Below, piece after piece: positions 31,474 to 40,095 of a stretch of DNA of 64,000 nucleotides; within the stretch, counting starts at the first letter, position 1; each line of letters starts with the position of its first letter. The notes under the pieces were generated by a model. It worked only from the letters and a program-made list of their open reading frames with translations, searched no databases and was not told where the DNA came from. Location: assembly GCF_003634575.1 (NCBI RefSeq), contig NZ_RBLJ01000005.1, positions 62,001 to 126,000 on the forward strand, read 5' to 3'. The position numbers and the translations under genes are program-made. Origin of the DNA: Photorhabdus asymbiotica. Lineage in GTDB: Bacteria; Pseudomonadota; Gammaproteobacteria; Enterobacterales; Enterobacteriaceae.

Positions 31474-33399
31474 ATGATTGTTTTCTCTTCATTACAAATT
31501 CGTCGCGGAACGCGTGTTCTGCTGGACAATGCCAGCGCCACAATCAATCCCGGACAGAAAGTAGGTCTGGTAGGGAAAAACGGCTGCGGCAAATCTACCT
31601 TACTCGCATTACTAAAAGATGAGCTTCAAACTGAAGCCGGCACATTCACTTTTCCCAATAACTGGGCATTAGCTTGGGTGAATCAGGAAACACCCGCACT
31701 GGAAACGCCAGCATTAGAATATGTTATTGATGGTGATCGTGAATTCCGTCAATTAGAACAGCAATTACAAATAGCCAATGAAAAAAATAATGGCAATCTA
31801 ATCGCCCATCTACACAGTCAATTGGACACGATTCAAGCCTGGACTATCCGTTCAAGAGCATCCAGTCTACTGCATGGTCTGGGTTTCTCTCAAGAACAGC
31901 TTGATCAACCCGTGCGTGCATTCTCTGGCGGATGGCGTATGCGCCTTAATTTAGCCCAGGCATTGCTCTGCCGTTCTGATTTATTGTTGCTTGATGAACC
32001 CACTAACCACCTTGATCTGGATGCGGTTATTTGGTTGGAAAAATGGCTAAAAAGCTACCCCGGAACCTTAATCCTTATCTCCCATGACCGGGATTTCCTG
32101 GACCCAATCGCCGACAAGATCCTCCATATTGAGCAACAGTCTCTGTTTGAATACAGCGGCAATTACTCTTCTTTCGAGCGTCAACGTGCAACCAAACTGG
32201 CACAACAACAGGCGCTCTATAAGAGCCAACAGGAGAAAGTCGCCCATCTGCAAAGTTATATTGACCGTTTTCGTGCTAAGGCCAGTAAGGCTAAACAAGC
32301 TCAGAGCCGTATCAAAATGCTGGAACGGATGGAGTTAATCGCTCCTGCTCATGTTGATAATCCGTTCCATTTCAGTTTCCGTAAACCGGAAAATCTGCCT
32401 AATCCATTACTGAAAATGGAAAAAGTCAGTGCCGGCTACGGCGAACGGACCGTGTTAAGTTCGATCAAATTAAATCTGGTTCCCGGCTCCCGCATTGGTC
32501 TGCTTGGGCGTAACGGTGCAGGTAAATCCACGTTGATTAAACTGCTTGCTAATGAACTGAAATCTCAGGGTGGAGAAGTAGAATTAGCGAAAGGCATCAA
32601 GCTGGGATATTTCGCCCAACATCAGTTGGAATATTTGCGTGCTGATGAATCGCCATTACAGCATCTAGTCCGTATTGCGCCACAGGAAACAGAGCAGCAA
32701 CTTAGGGATTATCTGGGTGGTTTTGGTTTTAAGGGCGATCAGGTTACTGACCCAAGCGGGCGTTTTTCCGGGGGAGAAAAAGCGCGTCTAGTTTTAGCAT
32801 TGATGGTTTGGCAACGCCCTAACCTTCTGTTACTTGATGAACCAACGAACCATCTCGACCTGGATATGCGTCAGGCACTAACGGAAGCATTAATTGACTT
32901 TGACGGTGCATTGGTTGTGGTTTCCCACGACCGGCATTTACTACGCTCAACAACAGATGAGCTGTATTTGGTTCACGATGGCCGGGTAGAATCTTTCAAT
33001 GGCGATTTAGAAGATTATCAACAATGGCTGACAGATCAACAGCGCCAACAAAATCAGCAATTACGTGAAAGCAGTGATAAGGAAAGGGAACCTTCCAGCA
33101 AAAGTGCTCAAGAGAGAAAAGATCAAAAACGGCGTCAAGCTGACTTCCGTAACCAAACGCAGCCATTGCGCAAGCAGTTAACTAATCTGGAAAAACAGAT
33201 GGAGAAACTGAGTGACGAACTGGTTGTATTAGAAAATCAGCTTTCAGACAGCGCTATCTACGATAACAGCCGTAAAACCGAATTGACTGAGTTTCTACAA
33301 AAACAAAATCAGGCCAAATCAAAACTGGAAGAAACTGAATTAGAATGGATGGAGATTCAGGAACAACTTGAGCAAATGACTCAAGAATTTAATGGATAA
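31474..33399 (+). CDS. yheS: ABC-F family ATPase YheS
   Basis: 641 aa from MIVFSSLQIRRGTRV (start 31474; 15 earlier codons are non-conserved). Two ABC domains, Walker A GKNGCGKST and GRNGAGKST, signatures FSGGWRMRL and FSGGEKARL, each followed by LLLLDEPTNHLDL, joined by the ABC-F linker and followed by a charged C-terminal coiled coil (about 545-640). A soluble ribosome-associated ATPase, not a transporter. Confidence 0.95.
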   Translation: MIVFSSLQIRRGTRVLLDNASATINPGQKVGLVGKNGCGKSTLLALLKDELQTEAGTFTFPNNWALAWVNQETPALETPALEYVIDGDREFRQLEQQLQIANEKNNGNLIAHLHSQLDTIQAWTIRSRASSLLHGLGFSQEQLDQPVRAFSGGWRMRLNLAQALLCRSDLLLLDEPTNHLDLDAVIWLEKWLKSYPGTLILISHDRDFLDPIADKILHIEQQSLFEYSGNYSSFERQRATKLAQQQALYKSQQEKVAHLQSYIDRFRAKASKAKQAQSRIKMLERMELIAPAHVDNPFHFSFRKPENLPNPLLKMEKVSAGYGERTVLSSIKLNLVPGSRIGLLGRNGAGKSTLIKLLANELKSQGGEVELAKGIKLGYFAQHQLEYLRADESPLQHLVRIAPQETEQQLRDYLGGFGFKGDQVTDPSGRFSGGEKARLVLALMVWQRPNLLLLDEPTNHLDLDMRQALTEALIDFDGALVVVSHDRHLLRSTTDELYLVHDGRVESFNGDLEDYQQWLTDQQRQQNQQLRESSDKEREPSSKSAQERKDQKRRQADFRNQTQPLRKQLTNLEKQMEKLSDELVVLENQLSDSAIYDNSRKTELTEFLQKQNQAKSKLEETELEWMEIQEQLEQMTQEFNG

Positions 33400-33777
33400 A
33401 GATTTTCACCAATGACATTTAATAAAGCGGATAAAATAATCCGCTTTATTTTTCACTAAAATCAATAAATCACATAAAATTTCCATCTTATTCTTTTAAA
33501 TTTATAGCTTATAATTACATTTCCTTTAATTTATATATCCTTGTTTTTAACCCCATTCATTCTCACTATACTTCATAATAAAATTACATAAAACCGTTTA
33601 TTTTCTCTTTAAACAATAACAATTAGCAAATAATATTTACATTTAATATATTGAGATATTACTGAAGATAATTTTTATATTTAAACAAATAACCACTATA
33701 TTTAACCCTTACAATTTTTTAATAAAACTGCATTAAATAAATTTATAGTAAAAACAATATTATACCAATTTTCTTAT
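33400..33777. other. AT-rich spacer with yheS terminator
   Basis: The yheS terminator is at 33422-33453 (AAAGCGGAT / ATCCGCTTT, then TTTTT). The remaining about 320 bp are extremely AT-rich without an ORF; this is the left border of the yheS-yheT accessory block. Confidence 0.7.
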
Positions 33778-34671
33778 TCATATATTATCAATCAATAAAG
33801 AAAATAGTTCTGTTTCATTTATTAGTCCACTATCGATAACTGGACTACATAAAATACCAAAATCAATCTCCATATCAGTTTCCAGCACTTCTAATAAATT
33901 CAAATATTGTGATGGAATTGAACGAATCACTTTTTGCGGAATTAAGGAAAAACCATTATGTTTAATTATTAATTCAGTCATTACCATAATATCATTAGTT
34001 TTCAATATTAAATTCATATTGCTATTATCGTAAATAGAAAATATGTTAATACCACCAGTGAAATCAATTGGTATATCACGCTCATCCGTGCTGATAAGCT
34101 GATATAACGATGCCATTTCAGTATTTAATTCTGCAGAATTATGCTGCCAATTGCTGTCTTTTTTAAAAAGGTAAACAAGTTTCTCAGTAAAAATTTTCTT
34201 TGGTATCAGTGATGAAGTGAATGGTAAGGGAACGATGGCGATATGTAATAAGCCAGATTTTAACAGACTCATTTGCTGTTCAAATGTCAGACCGGTCATT
34301 AGTACGAGAACGACTTTTTCCTGTTTACCTAAAAAAAACTGCTCTTTCATTTTTCCAGAATTATAAATAGAAAAACAAGAGCTAACATAAAGATAATGTG
34401 GCGCATCGTCTTGTAAATCGTGATTAACCTGAGTCTGAAATTGCTCAAAATGACCCAGTAATTTCTGGGCATTCTCAAAAGTTTTTTGGCCAAAATCAGT
34501 TAACCGGGTACCACCTGGTCCTCTGGAAAATAAAAGAGCACCAAACTCCTCTTCCAGAGCATTAATTCGCTTAGTCAACGCAGGTTGTGAAATATGTAAT
34601 ATTTGAGAAGCCTTATGATAATTTAGTGTTTCAGCTAACACGATAAAAGCTTTGAGATTACGTATATCCAT
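33778..34671 (-). CDS. LysR-family transcriptional regulator
   Basis: 297 aa from MDIRNLKAFIVLAE (start 34671, GGTGGAG immediately upstream). Classic N-terminal winged HTH (NYHKASQILHISQPALTKRINALEEEFGALLF) with a periplasmic-binding-type effector domain. Target and ligand unknown. No operon partner: the neighbouring genes are the immunity array (same strand, 565 bp upstream) and yheS (convergent). A full ERIC element lies 18 bp before its start codon, so it is either in the leader or displaces the promoter. Confidence 0.85.
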   Translation of the reverse strand: MDIRNLKAFIVLAETLNYHKASQILHISQPALTKRINALEEEFGALLFSRGPGGTRLTDFGQKTFENAQKLLGHFEQFQTQVNHDLQDDAPHYLYVSSCFSIYNSGKMKEQFFLGKQEKVVLVLMTGLTFEQQMSLLKSGLLHIAIVPLPFTSSLIPKKIFTEKLVYLFKKDSNWQHNSAELNTEMASLYQLISTDERDIPIDFTGGINIFSIYDNSNMNLILKTNDIMVMTELIIKHNGFSLIPQKVIRSIPSQYLNLLEVLETDMEIDFGILCSPVIDSGLINETELFSLLIDNI

Positions 34672-34689
34672 ATCTCCACCATTAAGGTT

Positions 34690-34817
34690 TATACCCTTCA
34701 TCCTTCAAGTTGCTGCTTTGTTGGCTGCGTTCATTCACCCCAGTCACATAGTTATCTATGCTCCTGGGGATTCGTTCACTTGCCGCCGCACTGCAACTTG
34801 AAATCTATTGGGTATAT
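34690..34817 (-). repeat. ERIC element 4, in the lysR-type gene 5' region
   Basis: Full-length ERIC (tatacccttcatcc ... gggtatat) ending 18 bp before the regulator's ATG. ERIC sequences in mRNA leaders are known to affect transcript stability in enterics; whether this one is transcribed is not known. Confidence 0.9.
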
Positions 34818-35239
34818 CTTTAATACTTTCTTACTGTTACTATTTCAATAATTAACTAAATAATTTAAACTTAATTAAATAGAGATTAAACAACAATAAT
34901 AAGATGATCAATTAATTTATTAAAAACATGAGTGACATATAAGCATTATATTTGTAACCATATATCCTCCCAACTCTCTAAGATAAATGAGTAAATGACT
35001 CATTTAAATAAAACGCATTAAAAAATAATAAATCTCCTATTTTTAGGAATTTTCCTATAGCAATGCTTATGCTCCCTATGATAACGATTTCCAATTATCC
35101 AGATAACCAGTAAACGTTATTCTGAAAATATAGTTATTAATCTTATTTTTAAAATATCCTCATTTAATTTAAAACCAAATTTACATTTATAACTTAATTG
35201 AATGATTTAAATAATCACCTTATAAAACTAAAATTAAAA
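34818..35239. other. Gene-free AT-rich spacer
   Basis: About 420 bp of very AT-rich sequence with no ORF or clear terminator. It lies between the immunity array and the LysR gene. Nothing recognised. Confidence 0.5.
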
Positions 35240-35641
35240 TTAATCACACAGCTTAATGTCTTTTACATAGGTATTTGGTGACATCCAGGATATTCTTGGG
35301 CATATTAAATAATTATCACTTCTTAATTTATAATTTACATATAAAGACGTGGGAAAACTTAAAAAAAACAAAAAAACCCATATCGAACCTAAATATTTCA
35401 CAAAACCATCATGATATTTAGGATAATAACCAGTTACATTAACAAAAACAATAAAAAATACAGCATAGGAAATTAAAGGAAAAGAACAAAATACAATAAA
35501 TACACTGCTCGAAAATGTTATTTTATCATCCATTTTAACTAAAGAGATCAAATCATTTCCTGAAAAAAAGAAAGACACTAACGTTAAAATGAAAATAGCA
35601 AGAGCACTGATAATACGTACAATCTTTCTTTTATTTTCCAT
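35240..35641 (-). CDS. Immunity-like membrane protein, array copy 5 (distal)
   Basis: 133 aa from MENKRKIVRIISALAI (start 35641, GGGGTC before it). Four hydrophobic segments (about residues 8-27, 43-68, 82-100 and a shorter one near 60). Ends CPRISWMSPNTYVKDIKLCD, identical to the other four copies. It differs at only about six positions from the first copy (37005-37406), although they are the two ends of the array. Likely inner-membrane immunity to the adjacent putative pore-forming toxin; the family (DUF1240-like, from memory) has no proven function. Confidence 0.75.
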   Translation of the reverse strand: MENKRKIVRIISALAIFILTLVSFFFSGNDLISLVKMDDKITFSSSVFIVFCSFPLISYAVFFIVFVNVTGYYPKYHDGFVKYLGSIWVFLFFLSFPTSLYVNYKLRSDNYLICPRISWMSPNTYVKDIKLCD

Positions 35642-35688
35642 AACGACCCCAATTATGAAGAAATTGATTAAAATTAAATTCAATAATA

Positions 35689-36090
35689 TTAATCACATAG
35701 CTTGATATCTTTTACATAGGTATTTGGTGACATCCAAGATATCCTTGGACATACCAAATAGCCATCACTTTTTAATTTATAATTCACGTATAAAGATGTA
35801 GGGAAACTTAAAACAATTGAAACAATAGCTATCGAACAAAAATATTTGTTAAAGCTATCATGATGTTTTGGATAACGACCAACTACATTAACAAAAACAA
35901 CAAAAACCATATAATATAAAACCAAAGGAAAAGAAAAAAATGTCATAAAAACACTGCTTGAAAATGTTATTTTTTCATCCATTAAAACCAACGAGATCAA
36001 ATATTCACTTACTATAAACATAGAAAACGACATCAAAGACAATATGAAAATCGCGCAAATAATGTGTATTATTTTTCTTTTATTATCCAT
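35689..36090 (-). CDS. Immunity-like membrane protein, array copy 4
   Basis: 133 aa from MDNKRKIIHIICAIFIL. Same topology and identical C-terminal 20 residues as its neighbours, but a distinct first membrane segment (LSLMSFSMFIVSEYLIS). Its unit is 418 bp rather than 449 because the spacer to copy 3 is 31 bp shorter, leaving only 16 bp between genes. A weak GAG ribosome site. Confidence 0.75.
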   Translation of the reverse strand: MDNKRKIIHIICAIFILSLMSFSMFIVSEYLISLVLMDEKITFSSSVFMTFFSFPLVLYYMVFVVFVNVVGRYPKHHDSFNKYFCSIAIVSIVLSFPTSLYVNYKLKSDGYLVCPRISWMSPNTYVKDIKLCD

Positions 36091-36106
36091 GGCTATATCA
36101 CTCATA

Positions 36107-36508
36107 TTAATCACACAATTTAATATCTTTTACATAGGTATTTGGCGACATCCAGGATATCCTTGGACATACCAAATAACTATCACTTCTTAATTTATAA
36201 TTTACATATAAAGATGTGGGAAAACCTAAAAAAAATGAAATAATAGCTATCGTCCCAAAACAGTTAACAAAACCATCATGATGCTTTGGAGAACGACCAG
36301 TTATACTGACACAAATAACTGCAACCATATAATATAAAACCAAAGGAGAAGAAAAAAATATTATAACAACACCACCTGAGAATGTTATTTGTTCATCCAT
36401 TTCAATTAAAGAAATTATATTTTCTCCTGTCAAAAAGAAAGTGGATAAAGCTAAAATAAAAATAGCAAGAGCGCCGATAATATGTAGAATCTTTCTTTTA
36501 TTTCCCAT
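36107..36508 (-). CDS. Immunity-like membrane protein, array copy 3
   Basis: 133 aa from MGNKRKILHIIGALAIF, behind a CTGGGGAAACT ribosome site shared with copy 2. Differs mainly in the second membrane hairpin (SGGVVIIFFSSPLVLYYM). The C-terminal motif is unchanged. Part of the roughly 449-bp tandem periodicity. Confidence 0.75.
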   Translation of the reverse strand: MGNKRKILHIIGALAIFILALSTFFLTGENIISLIEMDEQITFSGGVVIIFFSSPLVLYYMVAVICVSITGRSPKHHDGFVNCFGTIAIISFFLGFPTSLYVNYKLRSDSYLVCPRISWMSPNTYVKDIKLCD

Positions 36509-36555
36509 AGTTTCCCCAGGAATGAAGAAATTGATTGAAATTAAATACAATAATA

Positions 36556-36957
36556 TTAATCACATAGCTTGATATCTTTTACATAGGTATTTGGTGACAT
36601 CCAAGAGATTCTTGGACATACTAAATAGCCATCACTTTTTAATTTATAATTCACGTATAAAGATGTAGGGAAACCTAAAAAAAATGAAATAATAGCTATC
36701 GTCCCCAAATATTTGTTAAAACCATCATGATGTTTAGGATAACGACCAGTTATATTAACAAAAATAACAAAAATAACATAATAAAAAACCAAAGGAGAAG
36801 AAAAAAATATCATAAAAACACCACTTGAGAATATTATTTTTTCATCCATTTTAATTAAAGAATTTAAATTCCCTCCCGTCAAAAAGAAAGTGAATGACGT
36901 TAGAATGAAAATAAAAAGAGCGCAGATGATATGTATAACCTTTCTTTTATTTCCCAT
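36556..36957 (-). CDS. Immunity-like membrane protein, array copy 2
   Basis: 133 aa from MGNKRKVIHIICALFIF. A mosaic: the leader and N-terminus resemble copy 3, while residues around YKLKSDGYLVCPRIS match copy 4. This suggests recombination or gene conversion between units. Same predicted multi-helix inner-membrane topology. Confidence 0.75.
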   Translation of the reverse strand: MGNKRKVIHIICALFIFILTSFTFFLTGGNLNSLIKMDEKIIFSSGVFMIFFSSPLVFYYVIFVIFVNITGRYPKHHDGFNKYLGTIAIISFFLGFPTSLYVNYKLKSDGYLVCPRISWMSPNTYVKDIKLCD

Positions 36958-37004
36958 AGTTTCCCCAGGTATGAAGAAATTGATTTAAATTAAATTCAAT
37001 AATA

Positions 37005-37406
37005 TTAATCACATAGCTTGATATCTTTTACATAGGTATTTGGTGACATCCAAGAGATTCTTGGACATACCAAATAATTATCACTTCTTAATTTATAATT
37101 TACATATAAAGATGTGGGAAAACTAAAAAAAAACAAAAAAACCCATATCGAACCTAAATATTTCACAAAACCATCATGATATTTAGGATAATAACCAGTG
37201 ACATTAACAAAAACAATAAAAAATATAGCATAAGAAATTAAAGGGAAAGAACAAAATACAATAAATACACTGCTCGAGAATGTTATTTTATCATCCATTT
37301 TAACTAAAGAGATCAAATCATTTCCTGCAAAGAAGAAAGACACTAACGTTAAAATGAAAATAGCAAGAGCACCGATAATGCGTACAATCTTTTTTTTATT
37401 TTCCAT
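37005..37406 (-). CDS. Immunity-like membrane protein, array copy 1 (toxin-proximal)
   Basis: 133 aa from MENKKKIVRIIGALAIF. The ATG overlaps the last 11 bp of the toxin-like gene (37396), so it is translationally coupled to it, the arrangement expected for a cognate immunity gene. Multi-helix membrane protein with C-terminal CPRISWMSPNTYV. Confidence 0.78.
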   Translation of the reverse strand: MENKKKIVRIIGALAIFILTLVSFFFAGNDLISLVKMDDKITFSSSVFIVFCSFPLISYAIFFIVFVNVTGYYPKYHDGFVKYLGSIWVFLFFFSFPTSLYVNYKLRSDNYLVCPRISWMSPNTYVKDIKLCD

Positions 37407-38266
37407 AACGATCCCAATTATGAAGAAATTGATTGAAATTAGCTTCTAGTATTCTCGGTTTTCTCTCCATTTCTTTTTTAATTAAATTAATAATAGTTTC
37501 GCTAATTTTGAATTTTGTATCCAAAACATTAAGTCCGTATACCGTTACAAAACCTACACCAACCACAATACCAGCTACAAAAATTACACTAGCACCAGCA
37601 ACAGATGTAGCTAACATCAAAGACCCAATAGCCCAAGAAACAAAGGCTGCTACTACTGTCTTAGCCAAATCTACCGCAATATTACCTAAGAAATCAGCCA
37701 ATGTGTATTCGTCCTTAAATATAAACTCAACCGTTCGATAAGCCGCAGAAAAGAATATACTGAACTTCATTCCTTTAACTATGCCACTATTTAATCCTTG
37801 TTGCCCTATCCCCATAGATATCATCTTCATGTTAGAAGCTCTGTATCTTGAAGCAGTAATAATCTTTCTAACTCCCGCATAGCCTGAAATTTTAATATAT
37901 TTTTCACCATTCTTGCCAACATACTCTGTGGCTTTAATCCCTAATCTTTTAAACTCTCTGACTACATTTATAAAGTCAAAAGCATCATGTATATTACTGG
38001 CATATGATGATATTGGATCTGCAACTGAGAATACCTTCTTCATAAATGGACTTTTGGGTTTTGGCGAATCAATATCTTCCAAAACATTTTTCGCTTCATC
38101 CAATGAGAGCAGGACAATATATGTTGTATTCTCTCCTAACTGCTTCTCAAGGCCAATAGCATCAAAGAACTCATGTTGGGGGTTTTAAGTGATCAGTCCC
38201 AACATGCCCTCTCAGGAAATCCCCCATATAACCTTCCCAAGAAGGGTTGTATTTTTTGTATGTCAT
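37396..38266 (-). pseudogene. Putative pore-forming toxin gene, frameshifted at a run of five G
   Basis: An AGAGGA site and ATG at 38264-38266 open a frame (MTYKKYNPSWEGYMGDFLRG...) that stops at 38171-38173. The downstream frame, open to 37396, continues with EFFDAIGLEKQLG and lacks its own credible start (only TTG). Removing one base from the run at 38178-38182 (GGGGG on plus) joins them into a 289-aa protein. The rejoined product has a soluble N-terminal half and, at about residues 200-245, two adjacent hydrophobic helices (VVAAFVSWAIGSLMLA, VIFVAGIVVGVGFV) like the hairpin of pore-forming bacteriocins. The following array of small membrane proteins fits immunity. Pseudogene, phase-variable gene or assembly error cannot be told apart here. 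Confidence 0.65.
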
Positions 38267-38309
38267 CGTGCAACTTCCTCTAATATTCTTAGAATTAAAA
38301 ATCGTCACA

Positions 38310-38534
38310 TCAGTGTTTCACGGACGGCATTTCCAATTTGAGTAAAAGAGTACGACCATCTGAAGCTCTCATATTGATCATATGAGTTTCAGTTGACGAC
38401 ATCAATTGAAAACATAACATCATCATTAATGCCAGTTTCTCATCTGGAACTAACGGGCTATTCACTAATGCATTATCTAATTGCTGTAATAACAGATCTC
38501 TATCGTCCATACGGTTAAACTCATTAATCATCAT
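38310..38534 (-). CDS. Small hypothetical protein upstream of toxin-like gene
   Basis: 74 aa (or 66 from the internal Met in MDDRDLLLQQLDNAL). Mostly helical, no membrane segment, Met-rich middle (KLALMMMLCFQLMSS). It ends 43 bp before the toxin start and is in the same direction, so probably the first gene of the toxin-immunity operon. It could be a loading or chaperone partner of the effector; unproven. Confidence 0.6.
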   Translation of the reverse strand: MMINEFNRMDDRDLLLQQLDNALVNSPLVPDEKLALMMMLCFQLMSSTETHMINMRASDGRTLLLKLEMPSVKH

Positions 38535-38900
38535 TATTAGAGCATAACACTATATTACATAAGAAATAGCCATGTCTATTATATAATAGCAAAACGTTAA
38601 ATAAACGTGGAGCGTCCGCAGTTGGCGCTGCATAATACCAAAATAACGCCTGATTTATAAGTTTGAAAATGATAATAGAAAACTAAGAAAAATATTTTAA
38701 ATGCCATTTTATAAGAACTGCTATTGTAAAAGGAATCCCCTCGAACAAACATGTAAATCGAGTCAAGCCTTCATGATTTTGGAAAGAAATTCGATATTGA
38801 ACTATTAGTTTTTTTATATTTTAATGCTATGGTTATACTTCCACAGCCTGGGCAAATAGCTTCAGATCGTTTATACAAAGCACTTGTATGGTGACTATTT
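38535..38900. other. Divergent intergenic region between toxin operon and hcp
   Basis: About 366 bp, AT-rich, no ORF. It must contain the promoters of hcp (rightward) and of the toxin-immunity operon (leftward), so the two could share regulation. No clear -35/-10 pair is called. Confidence 0.5.
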
Positions 38901-39380
38901 ATGTCTTATATGACTTACTTATCGTTAAATGGTAAGAAACAAGGTTTAATTTCTGCTGGTTGTTCAACTCTGGATTCGATAGGAAACCGATACCAAAAAG
39001 GTCATGAGGATCAAATACAGATATTGAGTTTAAATCACATGATAACTCGAGAACAACATGTCAATCATCACCCAGTTCAGTTCATCAAACCTGTAGATAA
39101 ATCATCCCCATTATTATCAGTAGCAATCTCTTCAAACGAACTACTGCATGCGGTTTTTCTCTTTTATAGAACCAACACCGCTGGTCAGTTAGAACTTTTT
39201 TATGAGGTCAAATTAACAGAAGCGAGCATTGTTGACCTTTCTTGCACTTATCCACATTCGATAAATGATAATGAGATGATGCCGTATGAAAAAGTCTTTC
39301 TCAAATACAAATCTATATCCTGGAATCACGTGATCGCAGGTACATCTGCCTATAGTATATGGGACGATAGAGTTTATTGA
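38901..39380 (+). CDS. hcp: Hcp-family type VI secretion protein
   Basis: 159 aa starting MSYMTYLSLNGKKQGLISAGCSTLDSIG, with QHVNHHPVQFIKPVDKSSPLL and a C-terminal WNHVIAGTSAYSIWDD: the enterobacterial Hcp lineage (Hcp1/T6SS effector family). Hcp hexamers form the T6SS inner tube and carry small effectors. No vgrG, tss or rhs gene lies nearby, so this is an orphan hcp that probably serves an apparatus encoded elsewhere. It is divergent from the toxin-immunity operon. Confidence 0.88.
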   Translation: MSYMTYLSLNGKKQGLISAGCSTLDSIGNRYQKGHEDQIQILSLNHMITREQHVNHHPVQFIKPVDKSSPLLSVAISSNELLHAVFLFYRTNTAGQLELFYEVKLTEASIVDLSCTYPHSINDNEMMPYEKVFLKYKSISWNHVIAGTSAYSIWDDRVY

Positions 39381-39427
39381 AAATAAGCTAAACATATATG
39401 AATATATATATATTAAAACCGCTGACA

Positions 39428-39460
39428 AACCTCGCTTAAAATAGCGAGGTTTATTTTTTT
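39428..39460 (+). terminator. hcp terminator
   Basis: AAACCTCGCT / AGCGAGGTTT stem followed by a T-rich run, 48 bp after the hcp stop. Confidence 0.85.
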
Positions 39461-39849
39461 ATTATGAAAAACATTCTGACTAATTTTCCCCATTAAGCCA
39501 ATTTGATCGTCCAAATAGGCAGTGTTTTTAACATGTCGGTAATCTCCGTCTGGTTAACCAAACTTAATTGAGACAATATATCGGATAGAAAACCAGCACT
39601 TTGTCAATAATCTGTAAACTTATAGTTTACATTTATTTGTCAATTTTACTGGAATGCGAGATCCAAGAACAGAAAGAACGAGTTGATATTTATGTGTCAA
39701 AGAAAGAGAATCTGATTTATATTAACTAATGGGTATTTTATCCCTTTGTAAATAATGTAGAATACCAAATAGAAACCCATATTTTGACGTATTCGGGTTT
39801 CACGCTTCTATCTAGAAGTTCCCAAAATACATATTCATAATGTGATCAT
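39461..39849. other. Gene-free spacer, possibly degraded coding DNA
   Basis: No complete ORF. One plus-strand frame ending in TAA near 39729 reads like a protein tail (LECEIQEQKERVDIYVSK) but has no start or recognisable family, so this may be a decayed gene. Confidence 0.4.
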
Positions 39850-39979
39850 TTATACCCAATAGATTTCGAGTTGCAGCGCGGCGGCAAGTGAACGAATCCC
39901 CAGGAGCATAGATAACTCTGTGACTGGGGTGAGTAAAAGCAGCCAACAAAGCAGCAACTTGAAGGATGAAGGGTATATA
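39850..39979 (+). repeat. ERIC element 5
   Basis: Full ERIC, same subtype as element 1 (tatacccaatagatttcgag ... gatgaagggtata). It sits just upstream of the recombinase remnant and YhcG-type gene. Confidence 0.9.
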
Positions 39980-40003
39980 AATTAATAGTTTATATTTGTT
40001 TAA

Positions 40004-40084
40004 CTGAGTGAGGGTTTTGGCATTTCCACGCTTGTGCAGCAACTGGGTCTTGTCCGCTGCACCATCTACAACATACTGAAATAA
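40004..40084 (+). pseudogene. Serine-recombinase C-terminal HTH remnant
   Basis: 27 codons in frame to a TAA, reading LSEGFGISTLVQQLGLVRCT then IYNILK: the DNA-binding helix-turn-helix that closes resolvase/invertase proteins. There is no catalytic domain upstream; an ERIC element begins 150 bp before. A trace of a lost mobile element. Confidence 0.45.
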
Positions 40085-40095
40085 GCAAGATAATC

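Noticed and set aside
35240-37406. CRISPR-like array because of regular 449-bp spacing
   Set aside because: The repeated unit is a whole gene plus spacer; there are no short direct repeats with unique spacers.
39812-40042. 76-aa minus-strand ORF
   Set aside because: Reads through an ERIC element.
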